Shown here: one piece after another, positions 5,129 to 14,406 of the stretch
Position numbering within the stretch: position 1 is the first letter of the stretch
How the letters are laid out: each line of letters starts with the position of its first letter
Source of the DNA: a virus
Length of the DNA: 22,631 bases
Virus record (IMG/VR): IMGVR_UViG_3300008459_000438
Span: 1 to 22,631 of that record
Reading direction: 5' to 3' (one strand)
Translations under genes and position numbers: made by a program
Notes under the pieces: generated by a model
Database searches by the model: none
What the model was told of the DNA's origin: nothing
Seen by the model: the letters and a program-made list of their open reading frames with translations, nothing else

Positions 5129-8100
5129 TGGCTAAAAAGCAAAAAATAGATCAGTCACAAATAGACCTATCTAGCATTGGGCAACTCCTCAGCAACATAG
5201 CCGCTGAGAGTTTACAAGATGCTATTGATGCAGTAGAGTTTTCTAGTGTATCCTATAATTTAGCAGATGCTATTGTAGGTGGCTTACAAGACGTTGATGT
5301 CGCTAAGATTATAAAAGAGAATTTAGTAGAAGATACAGCTGTTAAAAAAGTACTTACCGATGCGCAAAAGAAAGTCGAAGACGCAATCGGTAATATGAAA
5401 ATACAGTTAAATAACATAACTGTACCGAAGTCACCAATAAGCATAGATGCAAAACTTGGCAAGATAGATACAACTAGCATAGCAAAGTCAATATCAATAC
5501 CAATTGAATATAGTTATAGTGATTTTGACTTACCAAACGAATCATTGTCTGTAGCTGTAGACTACCTCTATGACACTTTCAAGCTGCCCGTCAAGGAAGC
5601 TGAAAAGAAGATACAAGTACCAGTAAATTACATATATAGTAAATTTACCTTACCATCAGTAAAAAAAATTGATGTGCCGGTATCATATGTTTACGATAAG
5701 TACACTCAGCCAAAAGCAACAAAGGTTAATGTACCGGTAGAGTATGACTATGAGAAGTTTTCATTACCAAAAATAAGCACACTTAACATACCAGTAGAGT
5801 ATACCTACGATAAGCTTATTCAACCAAAAGCACAGCAAATAGACGTGCCTGTAAAATACAAATACGATAAGTTTGTATTACCAACCGCTAAGCCAATAGA
5901 TATTTTTGTTGACTACGTTTACTCAAAGCTTGATTTGCCAAAGGTATCACCTATTAATGTGCAAGTTAAATATGCCTATGATAAATTTATACTACCAAAA
6001 GTATCAGATTTGCAAATAGGTGTATCATATTTGTATGATAAATTTATACTACCAAAAGTATCAGATTTGCAAATAGGTGTATCATATTTGTATGATAAGT
6101 TTACATTACCAAAAGTAAACAGCATAACTATACCAGTTGCGTATATCTATGAAAAACTTAGCTTACCAAAAGTCGATGATATAGAGGTATTCGTTGACTT
6201 CGTATACAGCAAATTACAATTACCCAAAGTAGAACCAATAAGTGTAGCAGTAAAGTATGCTTATGATAAATTCCTACAACCAAAGGTAAGTGATCTTGAG
6301 ATTGCCGTTAGCTACGCATACGACAAGTTTGTACAGCCTATTGCAAAGTCATTAACTGTACCAGTAAAGTATTCCTATGACAAGCTTGTATTACCAAAGG
6401 CCCAAGCCTTAGACGTATTTGTAAGTTATACATACGATAAGCTGCAATTACCAAAAGCAGCACCTATTAATATATTAGTAAAGTATAGCTACGATAAGTT
6501 TGTATTACCAAAAACAAACGACATAGAAGTAGGCGTTAGTTATCTTTATGACAAATTCACTTTACCAACAATAAGTGCATTAACTATTCCAGTTAAATAT
6601 GTTTACGATAAACTAGCATTACCAAAAGCACAAGCTTTAGAAGTGTTGGTTGGATATGTTTATGATAAACTAACTATACCAAAAGCTAACCCTATTACAG
6701 TAGCTGTTAAGTATATTTACGATAAATTTGTACAAGTTAAACCATACAGCATTGAGGTCCCAGTGTCTTATGCTTATGATAAATTTACATTACCTAAAGC
6801 TCAGCAGATTGATGTAGCAGTAAATTATTTGTATGATAAGTTTGTGTTACCAAAAGGTACTGTAAGCATACCAGTAAAATATATTTACGAGAAGCTTATT
6901 TTACCAAAGGCTAGTGATGTAAAAATTGGCGTTACTTACCTATACGATAAGTTTATACAACCAGCAGTAAAACCAATCACTATTGCTGTTAAATACATTT
7001 ACGATGAGCTTATTGTACCAAAAGTAAAAGATATAGGTGTTGGTGTCAAATTTACATATGATAAGTTAGTACTACCAAAAGTTGAAGCTCTGAGTGTGAA
7101 AGTTGGATACGTGTACGACAAGTTCATTCAACCAATTATTAAGCCTATTGTAGTAGGTGTAAAGTATGCATACGAAAAGTTTGTGTTACCAAAAGCACAA
7201 CAAGTAAATATAGCAGTTGATTACATTTATAGTAAGTTTAATTTACCAAAAGCAACAATATCTGTACCGGTATCATTCAACTACGATAAATTTGTTTTAC
7301 CTAAAGTAGGTGGATTGTCAGTACCCGTAGCATTTGATTATGATGAGTATACACAACCAGAACCAGAAGATATAACAATACCGGTAAGCTATGATTACGA
7401 TAAGCTCATTTTACCAAAATCACAAGCAGTAAATGTATTTGTTGATTATGTTTATAGCAAATTCACTTTACCAAAAGCAAATCCATTATCAGTAGCAGTA
7501 AAATATGTTTATGATAAATTAGTTTTACCAACAGTTAAAGATATAAAAGTACCAGTACGATATGTACTTGATAAGTTTGTAGCACCAAAACTAGAGCCAA
7601 TTACAGCTAATATATTACCAGATACATCGGCACTTGGTTTAATGGATGATGTAAACGTAACGGCTAAAGTGTCTGCTTTTAATACAGATTTAATACAACA
7701 AAGAATAAGTGAGATTACCCCAATTGATATTAATACAACGACATCAGGTGCACCAGTTATAAGCACACTTACGTCGGGTATAGAAAACGTAAGTGATGCA
7801 GCTAGAAACTTTGTTAACTTAATAGGTGAAGCAAACAAACGTGCAACTATAACAGTTCAGTTATATGATCGCATAAGACAAGCTGCAGAGCAATTAGTGT
7901 CTGCTAATATGATGGAAAGAGCTGAAGTAGATAAAACACTTCAGACACTTGAAACTAAACTCAAAGCAACAAAATCTGTAACACTGTCAACTAAACTTGG
8001 CAAGATTGATACGGGTGGATTAAAGCCAGTAAACATAGAAGCGGTTGTATCTAAAGTTGATATGTCCACTGTCGATAAAGAGGTTTACAAGTATACACCT

Positions 8101-11100
8101 ATTATACTGGATGCAGTTGTTAATGTTGATACAAGTGAAATAGAGAAATTACAAGGTAGTGTACAACCACAAATACAAGCAAGCGTATCAGAAGCAAACA
8201 ACCCACAAAAAACAGCAGCTCCCAACATAACTGGATTCAATACTACGGAACTCACCACAGCATTAAAAAAGGCAATTGTTGACGCAACTGTATTTATGCA
8301 AAAAGAATTTGGTATTGCGGCAGCAGCTGTTGGTAAAAATGCTGGCACATTTATTAATAGTGGTATATCAAGTAGTAAATTATTTTCAGATATAGACACT
8401 AGTGATATTGTTGGCTCCTTTGATGATTTACTAGACTCAACGAAGCAGTTAAGAACGGAAACTACTTTAATATTAAATAATAACAAAGAAGATCAACAAA
8501 CAATTATACAAAGATTAGCATACCAAAAGAGTATAGCTAGTCTAGCTTTTGAAGAAAAAGCGATACTGGTTAGTAGGCTCGGAATAGATCCAGGTGGTAA
8601 GTCTGATAAGCAGATTAACAGCCTTATAGTTGAGCGACTAATGTATCAATATAAGCTAAACGATGCATTGGCAATATCAAAGGAAACTGCTGTAGATTAT
8701 ACACGGGCTATGAGACAAGCCGAAATGGATAATTTAATAAAGGATCTCACAGTGCAGCTTACGTTAACAGAGGATGAGGTGTCACAAAGAGCGTTATCCA
8801 TGGCTTTGGCAAACGAAGCAGCTGGACTTGGTAGACTGTTGACAGAAGAGCAGAAAAAGCAGCTCGTACTAGAAAACCAGAAGCTTAAGCACAGAAGAGA
8901 AGAAGTTGAATTGATCGAGCATGTTGCAAATTATCAAAGAGAGGTAATAAAAGAAGTTGATGAACTTAAAGAAAAATGGACCAAGGTCGGTGCTACAATA
9001 AGAGCTATTGCCGAAAGTCCAGCATTTGCAAAAGGTGTTTTAATAACTAGTGCATTAGCTTTGGGTGAAAGGTTAGCACATACGATGCATGAGTTTAAAG
9101 AAGTTGGTATGGACGCTGGTAGCGCTGTAGAAGCTTCCTTCCGAGGAGTGACCTTTAACTCAATGTTAGGATTAAGTGATACATCGGGAGTATTAAAAAC
9201 AATAGTACAACAATACGGTACCATAAACGCACTAACAGGTGAACAGGTTGATGCGGTCGGGTATATGGCAAAGAGCAATGGATTAGCTGCTGAGGAAGCA
9301 ACTAATATGGTTATGGCATTATCTAGGATGCCTGGCATGACTAGAGAGTCTGCTTCAAACAGTGAAGCAATATTCAAAAGTATAGCTAAACAAAAAGGAG
9401 TTATACCAGCACAAGTAATGAAAGAAGTTGCCAAGAACTCTGGTTTAATGGCAATGTATAGCAAAGGTGGCGCTGAAGGGTTTATTAGAGCAGCTGCCTC
9501 AGCAAAAAAAATGGGTGTTGAGCTAAGCACAATGCTTAACGCTGCTAGAAAAACATTAGATTTTGAAAGTAGTATACAAGCTGAAATGGAAGCCTCTGCG
9601 TTAATTGGTAGATCACTTAACACAGATGCACTCAGAAGAGCAGCATTGTCTGGTGATGCAGAAGCAATACAGAGAGAGCAGTTGAAGCTTATACAACAGG
9701 CAGGTGGTTTAGAAGGTAAGAATACTTTACAAAAAGAGAAGCTTGCAGAATTACTAGGCCTCCAAGTTGAGGACATGCAAAAGATTAACGACAGTGCAAA
9801 ATACCAAGAAGAGCATTTTGGTCAACAAGCGGGTATATGGCAAAATATTACTGGTGGTTTAGGAACAGCTGTTAAATATACAGAAGGTTTATCACAAGGA
9901 TTTAATACATGGTTACCTCTACTAACTGGTGTGACTAGCTTAATGACTCTTATGAATGTTAAAACATTACCAGGTTTAGTAACAGGTACCTATGGTATGA
10001 TTAAGGGTTTGGCATCTGGTGTGTTTCAAGCTGGTCTCCTACTACTTAAGTTTGTAGCTATGGGTGCAGTAAAATTATTTAGCCCATCTACATGGACTGG
10101 ATTAGTTGGTGGTATCACAAGTGCTGGTAAGGCAATGCAAGGATTGAGTTTCAAAGGTGCCATGGATAGTCTAAGTGGTCTGAAAACTAAACTAATAGAT
10201 TTTGTAAAAGCAGCTTCAGCTGGCAAAGTTAAAGAAGCCTTTAGCGGTATGTTTGGTGGAGGTGGGGCAGCAGGTGGCACATCATTTGCAGATAGACGTA
10301 GAATGGTATTGGAAAGGCAAAGAGCGGGTGGTGGATTGTCACCTAGAATCCCTGAAGCACCAACTAGTGGAGCTGGTCCAACTGATCAAGCAAGCAGAGT
10401 TGGTAAACTCAATGCTGGTGATATGATGAAGGGTGCAGCGGCATTGCTAATAGTTTCTGCAGCATTGTACGTTGCAGCAAAAGCATTCCAAGAATTTGCA
10501 ACAGTTAAGTGGCAAGATGTTGCATTGGGCATTGGTGGTATAATTGGATTATCTTTAGCTACAAAAATAATAGCTAAAGGATCAAGCGAGATGATAAGAG
10601 GTGCGGTTGCAGTTGCAATACTTGGTGTCGCATTGATACCATTTGCTTATGCAATGGGTTTGATAGCAAAACTAGATATTAACTCAGTACTAGCAGCTGC
10701 AGCAGGCTTAGTTGTATTTACAGCAGCAGTGTTTGGTCTTGGTGCTTTAATATCCGGACCTGGCGCTATAGTATTTGGTGCAGGTTTACTTGGATTAATT
10801 GGCTTAGGTATAGCGTTGAGTGTATTAGGTGAAGGATTGCAGAAGGTAACAACACCAATGGAAGTGTTTGCAAAGTCTTTTGGAGATATGATAAAGTCAA
10901 TGGACCCTAAATCCTTATTAATGATTGGCATTGGCTTACCATTAGTGGCATTTGGTATAATGGCATTAGCAGGTTCATTGGTATTTGCTATACCAGCCGC
11001 AGCAGCTTTAACAATACTAAGTGGAGGATTGTCTGTATTTGGATTAGCAATGATACCATTAGCTAATGGTTTAAAATTAGTAGCACCAGCACTTGAGAGT

Positions 11101-11784
11101 GTAAGTTTGAGTTTAGCTAACTTGGTATCTAATGTAGATGGAGGAGCATTAATACAAATGGGCATTGGAGCAGCAGCGTTGGGTGTTGGTATTGGTGCAT
11201 TAGGAGCAGCCGCGTTTATAGCATCCCCAGGCTTAGTTGTTTTATCATTAGTGATGATGGGTATAGGTGCATCAATGAAGATAGTGGCTGATAGCATAAA
11301 TTCATCATCAGTAGGTATTCGAGGATTAATAACAAATTTAACACAGTTACCACCATTAGTAAGTGGCTTACTTCAAATAGCAGGAGCGTTAGACAAAGTA
11401 GCATCAAGCATGACTAAGCTAGCAATAGCAGGTGTACTAGCCGCGCCAGCAATGGCTATAATGAAAGGCCTTGGTGGTGGAGAAGTGAAACCAAAAGAAC
11501 CAGTAACATTAGGTGAAGCAAAAACCACACCTGCAGGAGCAGCACCTGTAGTTAAAGCAGCACCACCATTAGCACCTGCACCTGCACCAATTACTGCCGC
11601 AGCGACAACACAACAAACTGTGGAAAAAACAACTAAAGAATCATCCACAGACATATCTATAATAGCAGATAAGTTGACTGAGTTGATTACTGTAATGAAG
11701 TCTGGTGCAGTAATAAATGTTGATGGACGTAAACTTGCAAGTGTTGTACAAAGTAACATAAGAGCATTAAAATTCACTGACTAA
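5128..11784 (+). CDS. Tail tape measure protein with large N-terminal repeat array
   Basis: The 2218-aa product is the longest in the window and follows tube and chaperone-like genes, the expected place for the tape measure that sets tail length. Architecture: residues 1-120 form a helical leader. Residues 121-820 hold 37 units of about 19 residues with the pattern V-x-Y-x-Y-D-K-F/L-x-L-P-K. Residues ~820-1080 hold further degenerate strand segments (KLGKIDT, VSKVDMSTV). Residues ~1080-1285 are charged helices, then ~1285-1555 form a soluble helical domain (GATIRAIAESPAFAKG...VEDMQKI). Residues ~1825-2065 are several very hydrophobic Gly/Ala-rich membrane-like segments. A Pro/Ala-rich linker and a conserved-looking end, INVDGRKLASVVQSNIRALK, follow. 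Membrane-like and helical segments are normal for tape measures; the beta-rich repeat array is not. It overlaps the previous stop by one nt, and its own stop overlaps the next ATG by one nt. Confidence 0.88.
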   Translation: MAKKQKIDQSQIDLSSIGQLLSNIAAESLQDAIDAVEFSSVSYNLADAIVGGLQDVDVAKIIKENLVEDTAVKKVLTDAQKKVEDAIGNMKIQLNNITVPKSPISIDAKLGKIDTTSIAKSISIPIEYSYSDFDLPNESLSVAVDYLYDTFKLPVKEAEKKIQVPVNYIYSKFTLPSVKKIDVPVSYVYDKYTQPKATKVNVPVEYDYEKFSLPKISTLNIPVEYTYDKLIQPKAQQIDVPVKYKYDKFVLPTAKPIDIFVDYVYSKLDLPKVSPINVQVKYAYDKFILPKVSDLQIGVSYLYDKFILPKVSDLQIGVSYLYDKFTLPKVNSITIPVAYIYEKLSLPKVDDIEVFVDFVYSKLQLPKVEPISVAVKYAYDKFLQPKVSDLEIAVSYAYDKFVQPIAKSLTVPVKYSYDKLVLPKAQALDVFVSYTYDKLQLPKAAPINILVKYSYDKFVLPKTNDIEVGVSYLYDKFTLPTISALTIPVKYVYDKLALPKAQALEVLVGYVYDKLTIPKANPITVAVKYIYDKFVQVKPYSIEVPVSYAYDKFTLPKAQQIDVAVNYLYDKFVLPKGTVSIPVKYIYEKLILPKASDVKIGVTYLYDKFIQPAVKPITIAVKYIYDELIVPKVKDIGVGVKFTYDKLVLPKVEALSVKVGYVYDKFIQPIIKPIVVGVKYAYEKFVLPKAQQVNIAVDYIYSKFNLPKATISVPVSFNYDKFVLPKVGGLSVPVAFDYDEYTQPEPEDITIPVSYDYDKLILPKSQAVNVFVDYVYSKFTLPKANPLSVAVKYVYDKLVLPTVKDIKVPVRYVLDKFVAPKLEPITANILPDTSALGLMDDVNVTAKVSAFNTDLIQQRISEITPIDINTTTSGAPVISTLTSGIENVSDAARNFVNLIGEANKRATITVQLYDRIRQAAEQLVSANMMERAEVDKTLQTLETKLKATKSVTLSTKLGKIDTGGLKPVNIEAVVSKVDMSTVDKEVYKYTPIILDAVVNVDTSEIEKLQGSVQPQIQASVSEANNPQKTAAPNITGFNTTELTTALKKAIVDATVFMQKEFGIAAAAVGKNAGTFINSGISSSKLFSDIDTSDIVGSFDDLLDSTKQLRTETTLILNNNKEDQQTIIQRLAYQKSIASLAFEEKAILVSRLGIDPGGKSDKQINSLIVERLMYQYKLNDALAISKETAVDYTRAMRQAEMDNLIKDLTVQLTLTEDEVSQRALSMALANEAAGLGRLLTEEQKKQLVLENQKLKHRREEVELIEHVANYQREVIKEVDELKEKWTKVGATIRAIAESPAFAKGVLITSALALGERLAHTMHEFKEVGMDAGSAVEASFRGVTFNSMLGLSDTSGVLKTIVQQYGTINALTGEQVDAVGYMAKSNGLAAEEATNMVMALSRMPGMTRESASNSEAIFKSIAKQKGVIPAQVMKEVAKNSGLMAMYSKGGAEGFIRAAASAKKMGVELSTMLNAARKTLDFESSIQAEMEASALIGRSLNTDALRRAALSGDAEAIQREQLKLIQQAGGLEGKNTLQKEKLAELLGLQVEDMQKINDSAKYQEEHFGQQAGIWQNITGGLGTAVKYTEGLSQGFNTWLPLLTGVTSLMTLMNVKTLPGLVTGTYGMIKGLASGVFQAGLLLLKFVAMGAVKLFSPSTWTGLVGGITSAGKAMQGLSFKGAMDSLSGLKTKLIDFVKAASAGKVKEAFSGMFGGGGAAGGTSFADRRRMVLERQRAGGGLSPRIPEAPTSGAGPTDQASRVGKLNAGDMMKGAAALLIVSAALYVAAKAFQEFATVKWQDVALGIGGIIGLSLATKIIAKGSSEMIRGAVAVAILGVALIPFAYAMGLIAKLDINSVLAAAAGLVVFTAAVFGLGALISGPGAIVFGAGLLGLIGLGIALSVLGEGLQKVTTPMEVFAKSFGDMIKSMDPKSLLMIGIGLPLVAFGIMALAGSLVFAIPAAAALTILSGGLSVFGLAMIPLANGLKLVAPALESVSLSLANLVSNVDGGALIQMGIGAAALGVGIGALGAAAFIASPGLVVLSLVMMGIGASMKIVADSINSSSVGIRGLITNLTQLPPLVSGLLQIAGALDKVASSMTKLAIAGVLAAPAMAIMKGLGGGEVKPKEPVTLGEAKTTPAGAAPVVKAAPPLAPAPAPITAAATTQQTVEKTTKESSTDISIIADKLTELITVMKSGAVINVDGRKLASVVQSNIRALKFTD
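5452..5471 (+). repeat. KLGKIDT-coding repeat, left of the array
   Basis: The 20-mer AAACTTGGCAAGATAGATAC matches 7993-8012 at 19 of 20 bases. Both code for KLGKIDT and they bracket the 19-residue repeat array at about 36 and 405 nt from its ends. Confidence 0.6.
5488..7587 (+). repeat. 37-unit tandem array (57-bp / 19-aa units) inside tape measure gene
   Basis: By reading the translated frame I count 37 units keyed on V-x-Y-x-Y-(D/S/E)-K-(F/L)-x-(L/Q)-P. Most are 19 residues; a few are 18, and one early unit is 22. Units 8-22 and 34-37 follow a four-type order. Type A ends VDYVYSKL or VSYTYDKL, type B contains PI..VKYAYDKF, type C contains D-(I/L)-x-(I/V)-G-VSYLYDKF, type D contains (L/I)-T-(I/V)-PVKY.YDKL. 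The alternation of short hydrophobic beta-like strands with conserved YDKF-LPK turns suggests a regular beta or extended fibre. Most units have diverged at DNA level, so the array is old apart from one recent duplication. Confidence 0.92.
5977..6098 (+). repeat. Exact 57-bp tandem duplication within the array
   Basis: Bases 5977-6033 and 6034-6090 are identical, and identity continues for 8 more bases (6091-6098). The copied unit is the type C repeat coding KVSDLQIGVSYLYDKF. This is the only perfectly duplicated unit seen and is clearly younger than the rest of the array. Confidence 0.95.
7993..8012 (+). repeat. KLGKIDT-coding repeat, right of the array
   Basis: This is the right-hand partner of 5452-5471, with one mismatch (T for A at the 15th base). 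It starts a more degenerate series of segments of the form V.I.A.VSKVDMSTV in the tape measure. Confidence 0.6.
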
Positions 11785-14405
11785 TGGCTAAGTTGTTTGC
11801 TAATAAATTTAATTTAGATGCTCTAGCTAACCCTCAAAAGCAAGTACGACCTGTAAACCAGGGTGAAGCTGTACTTAAACAGCAGATACCACAACAGCAA
11901 GGAATCCAAGTTGCAAGTAACAGAGATGTGTTCGGTAGAACGATAAGTATGGCAGATAGGTATAGGCAATACGCTGCTGCCGGATCTACAACGCATCTAC
12001 CCGAGTATATTTTATCTGATTACAATACCGGTGGCATAAAAAGAACAATAACAACACAAAAGAACACAAGTGTTAGCTTGAGTAAGGACAGAGTTGATTT
12101 ATTTGGCAGATCCATAAGTATGGCAGATAGATTCAATCAGTTTTCCGCCATCGGATCAACATCACACTTAGGAGAATACGTACTATCAAGCTTTAACGTA
12201 AGACCTTACAGAGATCCTTTTGGCAAAACAATAAAACTTACAGATAGATTTAGACAATATGCAGAAATAACCTCTACATCCCATTTGCCAGAATATGTTC
12301 TGTCTGATTGGAATACTGGATATTTGGATAAACTGCTTGGAAATAAAAATGCAGGAGGTAGATTTACCGATCAATCAATCGCTATAGGCATATTAGAGTA
12401 TGCAGGTATTATCAAACCAATTAATAAAAATTATGCAGACACACCTGTGAATCAAGGTAGAGTAGAAATTGATTTGTTTCCACTAAAAAGATTATTAGAA
12501 AAGTTAGGTACAACATTTTTAACATCTAACTTAACAGAGTTCCGTAAAGAAAAGATAACTATACCTGACATTAAACTACAAAAAATAAAAGCAGGTGATA
12601 GGACATTTGATCCAAATACTAAAATACAAAGAATAGCATACGACGAAGTATCCGTTGTTAATAATAATTTAATCCTTGGCGTAACAACTATACCGGATAT
12701 AACAGTAAATAAAAGTTATTCAAAAAGAGATTTAATCACTAATCCAAATATACGTATTGAGTTAACTGGAGTAAGAACTTTTATAATTGACCCACAAATA
12801 AAAGTTGTTAAGCCTCTTGAACCATATGATGGTGAAACTATAGCAAGTGCACCAGGTTTATTTAAATTACCACCAAGGCTATCAACCGTACCGCAGATAG
12901 GTATTGATCCAACATTAAGAGTTGTATCACCAAAAAGTATATTCTTAACTAATCCTAGAATTTCAATTACAAGAGAAAGGGTAATAATAAATTACCAAGA
13001 GCAGGCTAGTGTTAATAGGATTACTGAGCCATCAATCATTCAAAGACCTGAGCAAAGACATGGTACAATTAGCGTAAATACGCTATTTATCGAACCAGAT
13101 CAATTTTTAACTTTCCCATTATTTAGGCCAGTAAAACCTAGGGATATAAAAATCGATGAGAAGTATGCACCTCAACAAATAACAAGAGTACAAAATATAA
13201 GAGATCCTGAAGCAAGGCATGGTACACCACGGTTTGACGGCCGTCCCGTTACAGTTGATAGTAGATATTTGGTACTTAATAAAAACTTAATTGACTCATT
13301 AGAAAGAGGTGAATTCTTTATATACACAAGTAGAGAGTTAAGAGACATACTAGCATCGCCATATATTGCAAAAAACGATGCATCTATATCCTTACTCAAT
13401 AACAATGGTCAAATTGGTTTTGGCTTTGGTGCACAAAATATATCTAACTATTACTTTCCTGGCATAGCTCCTGTTTATCCACCACAATCAGTTGATGGTG
13501 GTACAGCATCAGATGGTGAAATAAGACCTACATTCAGTCAAACATTTACAAATGCATATACAGATGCTAGCAGGTATTCTCAAACACAAGCGCAAAATAC
13601 AAGCCCACTAAGACAAGCAGCAGAAAATTCAACAGAGGGTTTACTGCAGGTTGGTCCAAATAGGTTTGAACCAGGATCGGCGCCAATAGATGCGGGATTG
13701 GGTTGGGTAGGTTCTAGTGGTACAGGAGGAACGACATTACCTGGTGATTACAGAGCTTTATCCTATCCAGAAATTGCAGCAAAGAGATCTAGTAGTGAGA
13801 GACCTACAAAAGACTTTACAGTTACCACAACAAATGATTCTTTGGAAACATGGAGAGTGAGACTTGGTATGCCTGATAACGGTGAAGGTGATATATTGTA
13901 TAGTGGTGTTGGAGCAACTGCAACAGATTTAGTTAAAGTAAAAATTGGAAGTTTGCAATTTCGTGCGTATATTACTAGCTTCAGTGATAGCTATGCACCA
14001 AGTTATACTGATGTTAATTACATAGGTAGACCTGATGTGTTAAAGGTGTTTAAAAATACAACAAGAAATATAAGTTTGGGTTTTAAAGTAGCAGCATTTA
14101 GTAATAAGGATTTGAAAGGGATGTACAAGAAGATGGAAGCCTTAGTAAAAAACACAGCAATGGCAAGTGTTAGTGGAGTATACGCAAAAGGTCCAATGAC
14201 ATCTTTAACAGTTGGTGGCTGGGTACAGAATGCACCAATTGTTATAAGCTCTTTGAAGTTTGATACAAATCCAACAGAATATACATGGGACATAGAACAT
14301 GAAGTACCACAAATTGTTGATGTGTCATTAGATTGTGTTGTGCTTGCATCTAACGGCGGTTCAGAACCATTTACAACTAGCGGACAATATATAGCATACG
14401 GATAA
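11784..14405 (+). CDS. Baseplate protein: N-terminal triple repeat, C-terminal gp48/54-like tube-initiator domain
   Basis: This 873-aa protein starts on the last base of the tape measure stop (TAATG). Residues 48-179 contain three copies of a ~35-residue motif: D-x-FG(R/K)(T/S)I, (M/L)(A/T)DR(Y/F), then ST(S/T)HL(P/G)EY(V/I)LS. Residues ~270-500 are Pro/Ile-rich short strands with two DPEARHGT/RPEQRHGT motifs. Residues ~665-873 form a compact domain with ETWRVRLG, RAYITSFSDSYAPSY, YIGRPDVLKVFKNTTR, ISLGFKVAAFS, MYKKMEAL, SLTVGGW and the strand pair TWDIEHEVPQIVDVSLD. That domain resembles phage baseplate proteins that cap or nucleate the tail tube. In T4, genes 48 and 54, with this role, directly follow the tape measure gene 29, as here. 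Baseplate assignment is firm by context; the gp48/54 equivalence is inference. Confidence 0.65.
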   Translation: MAKLFANKFNLDALANPQKQVRPVNQGEAVLKQQIPQQQGIQVASNRDVFGRTISMADRYRQYAAAGSTTHLPEYILSDYNTGGIKRTITTQKNTSVSLSKDRVDLFGRSISMADRFNQFSAIGSTSHLGEYVLSSFNVRPYRDPFGKTIKLTDRFRQYAEITSTSHLPEYVLSDWNTGYLDKLLGNKNAGGRFTDQSIAIGILEYAGIIKPINKNYADTPVNQGRVEIDLFPLKRLLEKLGTTFLTSNLTEFRKEKITIPDIKLQKIKAGDRTFDPNTKIQRIAYDEVSVVNNNLILGVTTIPDITVNKSYSKRDLITNPNIRIELTGVRTFIIDPQIKVVKPLEPYDGETIASAPGLFKLPPRLSTVPQIGIDPTLRVVSPKSIFLTNPRISITRERVIINYQEQASVNRITEPSIIQRPEQRHGTISVNTLFIEPDQFLTFPLFRPVKPRDIKIDEKYAPQQITRVQNIRDPEARHGTPRFDGRPVTVDSRYLVLNKNLIDSLERGEFFIYTSRELRDILASPYIAKNDASISLLNNNGQIGFGFGAQNISNYYFPGIAPVYPPQSVDGGTASDGEIRPTFSQTFTNAYTDASRYSQTQAQNTSPLRQAAENSTEGLLQVGPNRFEPGSAPIDAGLGWVGSSGTGGTTLPGDYRALSYPEIAAKRSSSERPTKDFTVTTTNDSLETWRVRLGMPDNGEGDILYSGVGATATDLVKVKIGSLQFRAYITSFSDSYAPSYTDVNYIGRPDVLKVFKNTTRNISLGFKVAAFSNKDLKGMYKKMEALVKNTAMASVSGVYAKGPMTSLTVGGWVQNAPIVISSLKFDTNPTEYTWDIEHEVPQIVDVSLDCVVLASNGGSEPFTTSGQYIAYG
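11925..12320 (+). repeat. Three protein-level repeats at the N-terminus of the baseplate protein
   Basis: The units fall at about 11925-12029, 12096-12200 and 12213-12320. Shared residues are the FGRTISMADR-type start and the STSHLPEYVLS-type end. Spacers differ (~22 residues between the first two, ~4 between the last two). The DNA has diverged, so the repeats are old. Confidence 0.85.
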
Positions 14406-14406
14406 A

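Noticed and set aside
5488-7587. CRISPR-like or regulatory tandem repeats
   Set aside because: The units keep the reading frame, vary at third positions and encode a conserved protein pattern; there are no identical repeats with unique spacers.
8934-9776. Long minus-strand open frame (280 codons) opposite the tape measure
   Set aside because: It lies wholly inside a well-supported gene, has low-complexity Ser/Ala/Leu composition typical of antisense frames, and has no recognisable domain or start signal.
10647-11297. Minus-strand open frame (216 codons) opposite the hydrophobic tape measure region
   Set aside because: The Ala/Pro/Asn-rich product mirrors the Gly/Ala/Ile-rich sense strand; it is an antisense shadow.
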